The position numbers were made by a program, and so were the translations under genes. Shown here in pieces: positions 17,089 through 25,865 of a stretch of 64,000 nt of DNA. The stretch covers positions 62,001 through 126,000 of the forward strand of contig CAISRB010000027.1 of assembly GCA_903887775.1 (NCBI GenBank). Reading direction: 5' to 3'. The notes under the pieces are model-generated. The model made no database searches, was not told the origin of the DNA, and worked only from the letters and a program-made list of their open reading frames with translations. The DNA is from an uncultured Bacteroidales bacterium. GTDB lineage: Bacteria > Bacteroidota > Bacteroidia > Bacteroidales > FEN-979. Each line of letters opens with the position of its first letter. Within the stretch, counting starts at the first letter, position 1.

Positions 17089-18312
17089 ATGAGGAGAATT
17101 ACTTTCCTTTTGCTGCTATTTTGTTTTGCAGCAATGACCTCCATCGGAGGTGGTTACCAGGTAGGTTTGCACAGTACGAAGAATACCGGTATGGGTTTGA
17201 TCGGTACTTCGCTTACGTATGATGCAAGCAGTATATTTTATAATCCTGGTGGCGTGTCTTTTATTAAAGATAAATGGAGCTTATCAGGTGGCATCAATCT
17301 GATCATGGCAAGGGTAACCTTCCAGGGAAAAGACGTGAATTACCAGGCTCACCTTGTACATGAGTTGAACACTCCGTTCTATCTCTATGCTTCATACAAA
17401 GCGACAAACAATCTGAGTCTCGGGATCGCAGTTAACACTCCATACGGCAATAGCCTTTCGTGGGGCGACAACTGGCAGGGGCGTTTTCTGATCCAGAACC
17501 TGAGTTTCCAGGCCATTACTGTCCAGCCAACAGTTTCCTACAAGTTTAAAAATATAGTTGGCCTTGGTTTTGGTCTTGTATGGGCTTACGGAAATGTCAA
17601 GTTAAACAAAGCACTCCCAATAGACTATACAGGGGGTGAAGGCCAGCTGAACATCCAGGGCAGTACTATCGGATTCGGGTTCAATGCCGGTTTGATGATC
17701 CACCCGGTAAAAGGCCTCAATATCGGTATCGATTACCGTTCGAAGATTAATATGGACGTACAGAATGCAAATGCAACATTCACTGTACCTGCAGCTGTTC
17801 GCAGCCAGTTCCCCGACAGCAAGGTCGAGGTTGCTTTACCTCTGCCTGCAAATCTTGATTTCGGGGTTTCTTACGAGATCAATGAAAAATTTCTTATCGG
17901 AATCAATCTTTGCTATGTTTTCTGGAAACAATATGATTCGCTGGTTTTCAACTTTAAAACCAAAACCCCTTCTCTCGGCAGGACAGCCATGCCGGCTTTG
18001 TATCAGAACAGGCTTATTCCGAGAATTGGGTTGCAGTATAAAGTCAACCAGATTGTTACTGTAAGAATCGGCGGTTACTATGATCCTTCCCCCGTTCAAA
18101 CCGATTACCTTAATCCTCAGACACCCAGTTCAAATGAGATCGGTCTGACTGCAGGGTTATCAGTATATCCATTCAAGGGATTCAGTATTGACGCTGCATT
18201 TCTTTACCTGATGGGAACGAAACGTGATGGGACGTACAGCCCGGAAAATTTTGCCGGTACATACAGTTCGGTCTTTTATATCCCGGCCATCGGTTTATCA
18301 TATAGTTTCTAA
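17089..18312 (+). CDS. FadL/OmpP1-family outer membrane transport protein
   Basis: 407 residues from the ATG at 17089 (an upstream ATG at 17050 would precede the signal peptide by 13 unlikely residues). MRRITFLLLLFCFAAMT is the signal peptide. The mature N-terminus GGYQVGLHSTKNTGMGLIG, then AYDAS-type SSIFYNPGG, is the FadL plug pattern. Beta-strands follow to a final aromatic (GLSYSF). The family moves hydrophobic compounds such as long-chain fatty acids across the outer membrane. It is probably co-transcribed with the GDSL-type lipoprotein 18 bp downstream, which could act on ester substrates. Confidence 0.9.
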   Translation: MRRITFLLLLFCFAAMTSIGGGYQVGLHSTKNTGMGLIGTSLTYDASSIFYNPGGVSFIKDKWSLSGGINLIMARVTFQGKDVNYQAHLVHELNTPFYLYASYKATNNLSLGIAVNTPYGNSLSWGDNWQGRFLIQNLSFQAITVQPTVSYKFKNIVGLGFGLVWAYGNVKLNKALPIDYTGGEGQLNIQGSTIGFGFNAGLMIHPVKGLNIGIDYRSKINMDVQNANATFTVPAAVRSQFPDSKVEVALPLPANLDFGVSYEINEKFLIGINLCYVFWKQYDSLVFNFKTKTPSLGRTAMPALYQNRLIPRIGLQYKVNQIVTVRIGGYYDPSPVQTDYLNPQTPSSNEIGLTAGLSVYPFKGFSIDAAFLYLMGTKRDGTYSPENFAGTYSSVFYIPAIGLSYSF

Positions 18313-18330
18313 ATTTAAAAACTGAGCGAA

Positions 18331-19659
18331 ATGAAAAAACTATTATTCATTATATTGTCACTTGCCCTTTTCACCTCATGTGAACGTAAAATAAACGAAT
18401 ATGCTGCTGATAAAGGGTCAGCCAACTTCACTACCTATATATCTGTCGGAAATTCGCTTGTTGCCGGATATGCCGATGGAGCATTATACCATGACGGACA
18501 ATTATACTCCTGTCCCAATCTTATCTCAGGGCAGCTTCAGCTTGCCGGGGGCGGCGCATTTGTCCAGCCGATGGTCAACAGTAATATCGGCGTTGCAGTT
18601 TACCCTGGAGTCCGGCCTAAATTTGTACTTGGTTACAAGGCTGACTGTCAGGGCATTGTAGGTCTTTCACCGGTCCTTGCACAGGGTGATATGGATCCAT
18701 TTGCTCCTGTAGGCTATGCAGTAAATAACCTGGGTATCCCGGGCGCCAAGTCTTTCCATCTTATTGTTCCGGGCTACGCCACAATGAACCCCTATTATAC
18801 CAGGTTTGCCAGCAGCATGACCGGGGCCGTCGTGGGAGAATTTGCAAACCTTCACCCTACATTCTTTACCATGCAGCTTGGCGATAATGACGTTCTGGCA
18901 TATGCACTGGCAGGAGGCTCTTATGATTCCATTACTCCAATCCCAATATTTTATTATGCCATGAAAACCGTTCTCGGCACTTTACTGGCAACCGGAGCTT
19001 CGGGCGTGATGGCTAACATCCCTGATGTTACAAGCATTCCTTTCTTTACTACCATTCCTTATAACGGGCTGGTGATACCCAGGCAGAGTCTTGCCGATTC
19101 GGTTAACATGGCAATGGAACATTTTTACCACCTGCCCTTTCATTACATCGCCGGGCCGAATCCTTTTTTAATCAGGGACATGTCAGCATCTCCCCCGTTT
19201 TATGTGAGGCAGATGCAGCCTGGTGAGTTGGTGCTCATGACCGTGCCTCAGGATTCACTGAAGTGCAAGGGTATGGGGATTATCGATGTAAATACCCATT
19301 TGCCTTATCCTATTCCTGGCGAGTATGTGCTTACAACTGCAGAAGTGACCCAGATTAAAGGTGCAACCTCGATCTTCAATGCTATCATTGATACGATGGC
19401 AGCTAACCGTCACATTGGACTGGTTAATATGAATTCCAGGCTGAAGGAGCTGAATTCCCAATCAGGCATTGTATGGGACGGTGTTCACATGAATACAACA
19501 TTCGTGACCGGTGGAGCTTTCTCCCTTGACGGCATTCATCTTACTCCAAGGGGAAATGCACTTTCTGCGAATTTCTTTATTGACGCAATCAATCAAAGAT
19601 TTGGGAGTAAAATACCTTATGTAGATATAACTAAATATAAAGGGGTGGTTTTCCCGTAA
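18331..19659 (+). CDS. SGNH/GDSL-family lipoprotein with GNSL active-site block
   Basis: 442 residues. A lipobox (ALFTSC, Cys17) indicates an outer-membrane or periplasmic lipoprotein. Block I reads YISVGNSLVAGYADG, with Ser42 as candidate nucleophile but Asn41 in place of the usual Asp of GDSL. Block III is QLGDNDVLAYAL, carrying the GxND. Block V is SLDGIHLTPRGNAL, carrying the D-x-x-H dyad. The catalytic set is therefore complete apart from the D-to-N change. It is probably an esterase or lipase-like enzyme working with the FadL-type porin encoded just upstream. Confidence 0.8.
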   Translation: MKKLLFIILSLALFTSCERKINEYAADKGSANFTTYISVGNSLVAGYADGALYHDGQLYSCPNLISGQLQLAGGGAFVQPMVNSNIGVAVYPGVRPKFVLGYKADCQGIVGLSPVLAQGDMDPFAPVGYAVNNLGIPGAKSFHLIVPGYATMNPYYTRFASSMTGAVVGEFANLHPTFFTMQLGDNDVLAYALAGGSYDSITPIPIFYYAMKTVLGTLLATGASGVMANIPDVTSIPFFTTIPYNGLVIPRQSLADSVNMAMEHFYHLPFHYIAGPNPFLIRDMSASPPFYVRQMQPGELVLMTVPQDSLKCKGMGIIDVNTHLPYPIPGEYVLTTAEVTQIKGATSIFNAIIDTMAANRHIGLVNMNSRLKELNSQSGIVWDGVHMNTTFVTGGAFSLDGIHLTPRGNALSANFFIDAINQRFGSKIPYVDITKYKGVVFP

Positions 19660-19675
19660 CGGAGATCCTAACTTT

Positions 19676-19714
19676 GAAAAAAACATCCCGGCCAATAACC
19701 GGGATGTTTTTTTT
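19676..19714. terminator. Bidirectional terminator between the GDSL lipoprotein and rdgB
   Basis: AAAACATCCCGG (ending 19691) pairs with CCGGGATGTTTT (19699-19710) around CCAATAA. A-rich and T-rich flanks occur on both sides, so it can serve both converging transcripts. Confidence 0.92.
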
Positions 19715-20294
19715 ATTCGAGTTCGCTGAGGTACCTGAGCATTTTCTGTATGGCTCTTCCGCGATGGCTCAGGCCATTTTTCAGGTAAGCGGGCATTTCA
19801 GCAAAAGTCCGGGAATGATTATCCGGCCGGAATACAGGATCATATCCGAAACCATCAGCGCCTGAAGGGCTTTGTGTGATCTCACCATTAACCCGGCCTT
19901 CGAACATATACTCATTTCCCCTGAAGATCAAGCAGATGGCACAGCGGAAACAGGCCCGGCGATCTTCAATTCCATTCATTTCCTCCAGAACTTTTTTTAT
20001 ATTATCGGCAAAATCGCATCCTTCCCCGGCATAGCGGGCCGAATAAACACCCGGTCTGCCGTGAAGAGCTGCAATTTCAAGCCCTGTGTCATCAGCAAAA
20101 CAATCCATTCCTGTTTTGCTGAAGATGAACATAGCTTTTTGACGGGCATTTCCTTCGATGGTTTCCTGGTCTTCAGGAATTTCGGCATCAAGTTCGATAT
20201 CACTGAGACTCCTTATAATGACTGAATTCCCGGTTATCTCGCGAACCTCCCGGAGCTTATGCTTATTATTGGTGGCAAATACCAGTGTGCTCAT
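19713..20294 (-). CDS. rdgB: XTP/dITP pyrophosphatase (RdgB/HAM1)
   Basis: 193 residues, normal family length. It hydrolyses non-canonical purine triphosphates to keep them out of DNA. The N-terminal LVFATNNKHKLREVREI is the substrate-binding signature, and FADDTGLEI and GRPGVYSARYAG follow. FGYDPVF and HRGRAIQKM near the C-terminus complete the family pattern. It is downstream of ddl with a 16 bp gap and shares its transcript. Confidence 0.96.
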   Translation of the reverse strand: MSTLVFATNNKHKLREVREITGNSVIIRSLSDIELDAEIPEDQETIEGNARQKAMFIFSKTGMDCFADDTGLEIAALHGRPGVYSARYAGEGCDFADNIKKVLEEMNGIEDRRACFRCAICLIFRGNEYMFEGRVNGEITQSPSGADGFGYDPVFRPDNHSRTFAEMPAYLKNGLSHRGRAIQKMLRYLSELE

Positions 20295-20310
20295 CAGTAA
20301 ATATTCAAAA

Positions 20311-21279
20311 TCATATTATTTCATCAAGTAAATTGGTAATCAGATCGGTATAGCTCCAGCCATAGGCTTTCGCCATCTTCGGAACTATGCTTGCCGATGT
20401 TATTCCCGGGACCGTATTTACCTCAAGGAAAAAGAACTTCTTCCCGGAAAAAATAAAATCAAACCGCACAATCCCTTTACAATTAAGGTTCCTGAAAAGA
20501 TTCATTGAAATTTTCCGGCAGGTTTCCGCTACTTTTCCTGGCACCTTAGCCGGAACAACCTCCTCAGACAGCCCAGGCTGGTATTTTGCCTCATAATCGA
20601 AAAATTCCTTTTTGGAAATTATCTCAGTGACCGGAAAGGCAATTATTTTACCCTTTGACCTGATAACACCGCAGGTTAGTTCCCTGCCTTTAATAAACTC
20701 CTCAACAAGGATCTCGTCATCCTCGTGAAATGCTTTGTCCAGAGCGGCTTTCAGATCTTTTTTATGCTTCACCTTCGACATTCCCACACTGGAGCCTCCA
20801 TTGTTCGGTTTTACAAAAACAGGCATCTTGAGATTTTTCTTAATTAAAGATACGGCTCGTTTATCGTCCCTGTTAAGATGAACATGGCCTGCAATATCTG
20901 CTCCATAACATGAAACCACATCCTTACAGAAGGTCTTATTGAATGATAAGGCCGAAGTAGTAACTCCACAGGAAGTATAGGGAATGTCAAGCATATCGAA
21001 GTAGCCCTGAAGTTTACCATCTTCTCCGGGCGTACCATGAATTGCATTAAACACCGCGTCAAACCTGATCTTCCGTTTTCCAATGGTGAGTGAGAAATCA
21101 TTTTTATCAACAGGGAAGGTTTTTGTTTCAAGTTTATAGTTCCATTTCTTTCCCCTTATTTCAATAAGAAACGGACGAAATCTGGCCATATCCATGTTCA
21201 GCTCGACCTGCTTCCCACTCTTCATCGAAATTTCATACTCACCCGAATTACCTCCGGCAACTATAGCAATATTATACAT
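20311..21279 (-). CDS. ddl: D-alanine--D-alanine ligase
   Basis: A 322-residue ATP-grasp ligase making the D-Ala-D-Ala dipeptide of peptidoglycan. GGNSGEYEISMKSG is the N-terminal loop, KPNNGGSSVGMSKV the ATP-grasp glycine loop, VEEFIKGRELTCGV the substrate strand, and FFLEVNTVPGIT the metal-binding segment (E-x-N). It is divergent from the PASTA gene. The two are commonly neighbours in Bacteroidota, which agrees with a shared cell-wall role. Confidence 0.96.
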   Translation of the reverse strand: MYNIAIVAGGNSGEYEISMKSGKQVELNMDMARFRPFLIEIRGKKWNYKLETKTFPVDKNDFSLTIGKRKIRFDAVFNAIHGTPGEDGKLQGYFDMLDIPYTSCGVTTSALSFNKTFCKDVVSCYGADIAGHVHLNRDDKRAVSLIKKNLKMPVFVKPNNGGSSVGMSKVKHKKDLKAALDKAFHEDDEILVEEFIKGRELTCGVIRSKGKIIAFPVTEIISKKEFFDYEAKYQPGLSEEVVPAKVPGKVAETCRKISMNLFRNLNCKGIVRFDFIFSGKKFFFLEVNTVPGITSASIVPKMAKAYGWSYTDLITNLLDEII

Positions 21280-21296
21280 ACAACTCTTTTAAAAGA

Positions 21297-21304
21297 CAAA
21301 AATA
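21297..21304 (-). promoter_or_regulatory. -7 box for ddl-rdgB
   Basis: TATTTTTG on the minus strand, a full TAnnTTTG match, 17 bp before the ddl ATG. A possible -33 TTTG (plus-strand CAAA at 21329-21332) is 24 bp away, slightly long. Confidence 0.5.
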
Positions 21305-21321
21305 GCACAAAATCATACCGT

Positions 21322-21352
21322 TTTGTGACAAAGGCATTTTTTCGTAAGTTTG
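21322..21352 (+). promoter_or_regulatory. Promoter for the PASTA / T9SS protein / rluD / plsC run
   Basis: TTTG (21322-21325), 19 bp spacer, TAAGTTTG (21345-21352). Both boxes match the Bacteroidota consensus. It is divergent from the ddl promoter about 20 bp away. Confidence 0.72.
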
Positions 21353-21411
21353 TAAAGCCTTTGCAGGCACAATAAAATGATCTGATTCAGGTTAATAAGG
21401 TAAACGCAGGA

Positions 21412-22008
21412 ATGGAATTTGTCCGTTTTGTATTTTCTAAAAAATTTCTGAAACATTTTCTCATTTCCCTGGGGATCACAGCGGTTCTTCTCTGGATCAC
21501 CTTCTATTCTCTTTCCTGGTACACCAAACACAGCGACTATATTGTCGTTCCCGATTTCCGTGGCCAGCTCATTGCAAATGTCATGCTGGGAGATAAATTC
21601 ACTGATTTCAAGTTTGCCATCAACGACAGTATTTTCGATCCGGACAAGCCGAAAGGAGCTATTCTTTCCCAGGATCCCTTTCCCGGTTCAAGGGTAAAAC
21701 ATAATCGTATGGTGTATCTTACGATTGTATCCATTATTCCCGAAAAGACATCGATGCCCGACCTTAAGGATCTCACACTTCGTCAGGCCCAGTCGATGCT
21801 GGAATCTTCCGGTCTTAAGCCGGGAAAACTGATTTTTATTAAATCGTTTGATGAGGATGCCGTGCAGAATCAACTTTTCCGCAATAATGTGATCCCGCCA
21901 GGAACAATAATCGACAAAGGTTCCGTTATCGACCTGCAGGTGGGAATGGGGGCCAAAGCCAGCGAGTTGAAGAAAGATACGATGGAGGTGGATAGCCTCT
22001 TAAGATAG
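21412..22008 (+). CDS. Membrane-anchored PASTA-domain protein
   Basis: 198 residues. A short cytoplasmic N-terminus is followed by one membrane helix (FLISLGITAVLLWITFYSL). Two PASTA repeats follow: about residues 42-110, starting YIVVPDFRGQLIANV, and about 112-182, starting MPDLKDLTLRQAQSMLES. PASTA modules bind peptidoglycan or muropeptides. No kinase domain is present. The setting (ddl divergent, RluD-type enzyme downstream) is the usual one for this Bacteroidota protein. Probably a periplasmic wall-sensing or scaffold protein. Confidence 0.9.
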   Translation: MEFVRFVFSKKFLKHFLISLGITAVLLWITFYSLSWYTKHSDYIVVPDFRGQLIANVMLGDKFTDFKFAINDSIFDPDKPKGAILSQDPFPGSRVKHNRMVYLTIVSIIPEKTSMPDLKDLTLRQAQSMLESSGLKPGKLIFIKSFDEDAVQNQLFRNNVIPPGTIIDKGSVIDLQVGMGAKASELKKDTMEVDSLLR

Positions 22009-22010
22009 AT

Positions 22011-22089
22011 AGCGAGGTAGCGAAAGGCGAAAAGCGAAAAGCGAAAAGCGAGGTAGCGAGGTAGCTTAGTGCGAATAATAGCGAAAATT
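22011..22089. repeat. GCGAGGTA / GCGAAAA array
   Basis: Successive units read AGCGAGGT, AGCGAAAG, GCGAAA, AGCGAAA, AGCGAAA, AGCGAGGT, AGCGAGGT, AGCTTAGT, GCGAATAAT, AGCGAAAAT. It begins two bases after the PASTA stop codon and ends just before the next ATG at 22097, so it fills the whole gap. Confidence 0.9.
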
Positions 22090-22096
22090 TGAATAA

Positions 22097-24052
22097 ATGA
22101 AGAAATTACTTGTAGTACTTTTTCTTTTATCTTCTTTCTGCGGATGGCCACAGGAAATACTTACCGGCATGCAAACCAATCCAATAGTACGGCAGAAATA
22201 CCTGGAAAGGCAGATGCAGGGCCGGATTCATTCAGGCAGTGACACGATTCCAACAGGCCTGCCTTTTTTCGATGATTTCTCTTACGACAGTGTTTATCCC
22301 ACAAGCCTTCTCTGGATTGATCATTATGCTTTTGTCAATACCGATATCCCGATATATCCCCCCAACATTGGAGCCGTCACCCTTGACGCTATTGATGAAA
22401 ACGGGATGATGTATGACACTGCGCAACCCGGGCCGTCACCGTTTATTGCCGATCACCTGACCTCACGTTATATCCGGCTTGATTCTGTGTTCACACCTGT
22501 GCCGCGAAAACTAAGAGCATCGGATTCTGTTTACCTGAGTTTCTTTTACCAGCCACAGGGCAGGTCAAGGAATTTTCCACTAAAGCAGGATTCCCTGATA
22601 CTGCAGTTCCTCGTTTTTCCCGCCCACGACAGTATCACGCCAACCGGCTCTGTGCGTGTTCCTGATAAATGGAATAGAGTCTGGTCGAGCATAGGTATGT
22701 CGCTTGACACATTCCGTTTCTATAACAATGACCAGTACTTTGTTCAGGTGATGATTCCTATCACCGACACCATGCTTTTTTTCAAAAAGACCTTCCGTTT
22801 CCAGTTTTATAATTGGGTTAATTTCGGTGCCCCGCCGGAGATTTCCTGGCAGAGCAACTGTGACCAGTGGAATATTGACAATATATACCTGAACACGGGG
22901 CGCAGCATGTCCGACACCGTGCATCCTGAAATCCGCTTCGTTGACCGGGCTCCAAGCATGCTCAGGAATTATGAATCCATGCCTTACCCGCAATATAACG
23001 CCGCTCCTGATCAGGAGATCGCCGATTCAGTTTCGGTAATCCTCAGCAACCGGGACCTTGCTGTTCACAACTGCCGCTATTCTTATAAAGTTACTAATGG
23101 GTCAGGCTCATTCACAAAGAATTACACCAGCCCGAATTTTAATATGCAGCCGGTCTATACAGCCGGGCCGGTCACCCTGCATCCTACAATATCCTGGTTC
23201 TATCCGGTCACAGTGGCCGACAGCGCCGTTTTTCAGATGCAGCACATAATAAAAGACAATGCATCCGGTTCTGTTTTTGGAGATACTATCATCCGGAACC
23301 AGAATCTGTTTAACTATTTTGCATACGACGATGGCACACCGGAAGCATCCTATGGCCTGACCCCTGCCTGGTCTATGCTCGCTTACCGTTTCAACCTCGA
23401 TAAACCAGATACACTCAGGGCTGTTGAAATGTATTTCAACCAGGTCATGAATCATTCGACCCCCGAATATTTTTATCTTTGTATATGGAATGATGACGTA
23501 GGGGTTCCCGGCGATACAATTTTCGGAATGCTTACATTACCAAAGTATGCAGATCAGCTGAATAAATTTGTCACCTACCATATTCCTCCGCTTTTTGTAA
23601 GCGGTACTATTTATATAGGCTGGATCCAAACCACGGCCGACAACCTGAACCTTGGATTTGACGCGTATAATGATCATTCCGACCAGATATTTTACAATAC
23701 TTCGGGAAAATGGTACCCCAGTGCATATTCAGGTTCGCTGATGATCAGGCCTGTTGTAGGCAAAGCTATCCCCCTGGGTACGGAAGAAAAGGCCGCTTCA
23801 GTTTCTGAGCTCCGGGTTTATCCCAATCCCTGTCACGACGGCATTCTTTATCTCAGGACGAGAGGCGGCAGCACTTCATCCGCCGAAGGCTGCAGCATAA
23901 CGGTTACAAACCTTCTGGGGCAGACCCTGCTTTCGTCAAAATATTCAGGTCGTCTCGACCTGACCAGCCTCGGACAAGGGATCTACATCCTTTACCTCAC
24001 CGATTCTAACGGCAACAAAACTGCTGTGAGAAAGATCATCATTGCTCCATGA
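22097..24052 (+). CDS. Large secreted protein with type IX sorting domain
   Basis: 651 residues. The signal peptide is KKLLVVLFLLSSFCGWPQ. The body is beta-rich and aromatic (for example GLPFFDDFSYDS and FFYQPQGRSRNF). It resembles the large cell-surface proteins encoded beside PASTA and RluD genes in Bacteroidota. The C-terminal 75 residues, beginning RVYPNPCHDGILYL and ending with YLTDSNGNKTAVRKIIIAP, are a type A T9SS sorting domain. No catalytic motif is recognised. Its stop codon overlaps the next ATG (ATGA at 24049-24052), so it is translationally coupled to the pseudouridine synthase gene. Confidence 0.82.
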   Translation: MKKLLVVLFLLSSFCGWPQEILTGMQTNPIVRQKYLERQMQGRIHSGSDTIPTGLPFFDDFSYDSVYPTSLLWIDHYAFVNTDIPIYPPNIGAVTLDAIDENGMMYDTAQPGPSPFIADHLTSRYIRLDSVFTPVPRKLRASDSVYLSFFYQPQGRSRNFPLKQDSLILQFLVFPAHDSITPTGSVRVPDKWNRVWSSIGMSLDTFRFYNNDQYFVQVMIPITDTMLFFKKTFRFQFYNWVNFGAPPEISWQSNCDQWNIDNIYLNTGRSMSDTVHPEIRFVDRAPSMLRNYESMPYPQYNAAPDQEIADSVSVILSNRDLAVHNCRYSYKVTNGSGSFTKNYTSPNFNMQPVYTAGPVTLHPTISWFYPVTVADSAVFQMQHIIKDNASGSVFGDTIIRNQNLFNYFAYDDGTPEASYGLTPAWSMLAYRFNLDKPDTLRAVEMYFNQVMNHSTPEYFYLCIWNDDVGVPGDTIFGMLTLPKYADQLNKFVTYHIPPLFVSGTIYIGWIQTTADNLNLGFDAYNDHSDQIFYNTSGKWYPSAYSGSLMIRPVVGKAIPLGTEEKAASVSELRVYPNPCHDGILYLRTRGGSTSSAEGCSITVTNLLGQTLLSSKYSGRLDLTSLGQGIYILYLTDSNGNKTAVRKIIIAP

Positions 24053-25107
24053 TCCCGGAAAGCTCCCCTGTTATGAATGAACCAAACGACATTCAGGAAG
24101 ATCCTAACGAATTATACGAACATTTCAGGTTTGTTGTGGACAAGGGCCAGGGACAGATAAGGATTGACAAGTACCTTTTTGCAAAAATGGAGAATATTTC
24201 CCGCAACCGGGTTCAGAATTCAGCAAATGCCGGTAATATTCTTGTCAACGGATCATCCGTTAAGCCTAATTATAAGGTAAAGCCGCTGGATGTAATTACA
24301 ATTGTACTGGCTCATCCTCCGAGGGATGTCGAGATCTATCCTGAAAATATCCCAATTAATCTGGTGTATGAAGACAACGACATCATTGTTGTGAATAAGG
24401 AAGCCGGAATGGTTGTTCATCCGGGCCATGGGAACTTTACCGGAACACTTCAGAATGCGCTGCTTTTCCATCTGATGAAAGCAGATCCTTCGGGCGGGAC
24501 CAGGCCTTTCCTGGTTCACCGTATAGACAAAGACACTTCAGGTATTCTGCTTGTTGCCAAAAATGAACTTGCACAAAGCAAACTTGCAAGGCAGTTTTTT
24601 TATCATACAGTCAACCGCACATACGTAGCCCTGGTTTGGGGGAATCTGAAAGACGAGGAAGGAACCATCAGTGGCAACATAGGCAGGGATGTCAGAAACC
24701 GTTTGATTATGAAGGTTTATGAGGATGAGGATAAAGGCCGTGAAGCCATTTCTCATTACCGTGTTCTGGAACGTTTCGGTTATGTAAGCCTGGTTGAGTG
24801 CCGGCTTGAAACGGGCAGGACCCACCAGATACGTGTACATTTCAGGCACATCGGCCACCCGCTCTTCAACGATGAAAGTTACGGAGGCAGCGAGATCCTG
24901 AAAGGCACCACCTTTACGAAATACAAACAGTTTGTTCAGAATTGTTTTAAACTCATACCCCGACAGGCTCTGCACGCAAAATCATTGGGATTCATCCACC
25001 CAGCAAACGGCAAAACCATGTATTTCGATTCAGAGTACCCGTCAGACCTGGCCTCGGTAATCGAAAAATGGAGAGAATACAGCCGGCATAAAAGTCCTGA
25101 TGAATAA
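24049..25107 (+). CDS. rluD: RluA/RluD-family pseudouridine synthase
   Basis: 352 residues. An S4 RNA-binding domain occupies about residues 35-95 (RIDKYLFAKMENISRNRVQ). The catalytic RluA domain has HRIDKDTSGILLVAK with the catalytic Asp, then LETGRTHQIRVHF. By analogy it isomerises uridines of 23S rRNA helix 69, but target sites cannot be read from sequence. An ATG eight codons later (24073) is an alternative start. The ATGA overlap with the upstream gene favours 24049. Confidence 0.92.
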   Translation: MIPESSPVMNEPNDIQEDPNELYEHFRFVVDKGQGQIRIDKYLFAKMENISRNRVQNSANAGNILVNGSSVKPNYKVKPLDVITIVLAHPPRDVEIYPENIPINLVYEDNDIIVVNKEAGMVVHPGHGNFTGTLQNALLFHLMKADPSGGTRPFLVHRIDKDTSGILLVAKNELAQSKLARQFFYHTVNRTYVALVWGNLKDEEGTISGNIGRDVRNRLIMKVYEDEDKGREAISHYRVLERFGYVSLVECRLETGRTHQIRVHFRHIGHPLFNDESYGGSEILKGTTFTKYKQFVQNCFKLIPRQALHAKSLGFIHPANGKTMYFDSEYPSDLASVIEKWREYSRHKSPDE

Positions 25108-25118
25108 ACTTTACAAGC

Positions 25119-25865
25119 ATGAATAAAACAGTTCGCTTACTGGTTTCCTGTTATTTTTGGTTTGAGTTCATGTTAATTTCGGCTATCCTCGTTCCTTTCG
25201 CTTTTGTGATTTTCCTGATCACTTTTCTCTTTGATAAAAAACTGGTTATACTCCACAAGTATACCTGCATTTGGTCTTTTATCGTCCTCAAACTTAATTT
25301 TATGTGGAGGATAAAAGTGATCGGAAGAAAGAACATCAGCAGTAAAGAAACCTATGTTATGGTTTCCAATCATCAGTCAGGAGCGGATATTATTGTGCTT
25401 TTCCTGCTCTGGAAAAACTACAAATGGGTTGCCAAAAAATCACTCTACTACTTTCCTTTCATCGGTTGGAACATGTGGCTCAACCGTTACATTCCGGTCG
25501 AAAGGGGCAAGCCAAGCAGTATGCGCAAAATGATGAGCGATGCTGCAACCATGCTCAGATCAGGAATTTCACTGATGATATTCCCTGAAGGTACCAGGTC
25601 TAAGGACGGCAGGCTGCAGGCATTTAAAACCGGGGCATTTCATCTGGCGCTTGAAACAGGCAAAAGCATTGTGCCTATTGTCATTAAAGGCACTTCTATG
25701 GCAATCAGGAAAGGTGGATTTCTTATTAACAGGAACCACGACATACAGGCTAAAGTACTTCCACCTATCCCTTATGAATCAATAAAAGGTATGGATGTGA
25801 AAGAAGTCACCCTGATGGTGCACAACATAATGATGAAAGAATCAGACGACCGGCCTGTAATATGA
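25119..25865 (+). CDS. plsC: 1-acyl-sn-glycerol-3-phosphate acyltransferase
   Basis: 248 residues. It converts lysophosphatidic acid to phosphatidic acid at the inner membrane. Two hydrophobic N-terminal segments are followed by the acyltransferase motifs SNHQSGADI (HX4D), the WLNRYIPVERGK block and FPEGTRSKDGRLQAFKTGAF, then VPIVIKGT. It is the last gene of the plus-strand run. Its 3' end overlaps the converging mqnE by 24 bp. Confidence 0.93.
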   Translation: MNKTVRLLVSCYFWFEFMLISAILVPFAFVIFLITFLFDKKLVILHKYTCIWSFIVLKLNFMWRIKVIGRKNISSKETYVMVSNHQSGADIIVLFLLWKNYKWVAKKSLYYFPFIGWNMWLNRYIPVERGKPSSMRKMMSDAATMLRSGISLMIFPEGTRSKDGRLQAFKTGAFHLALETGKSIVPIVIKGTSMAIRKGGFLINRNHDIQAKVLPPIPYESIKGMDVKEVTLMVHNIMMKESDDRPVI

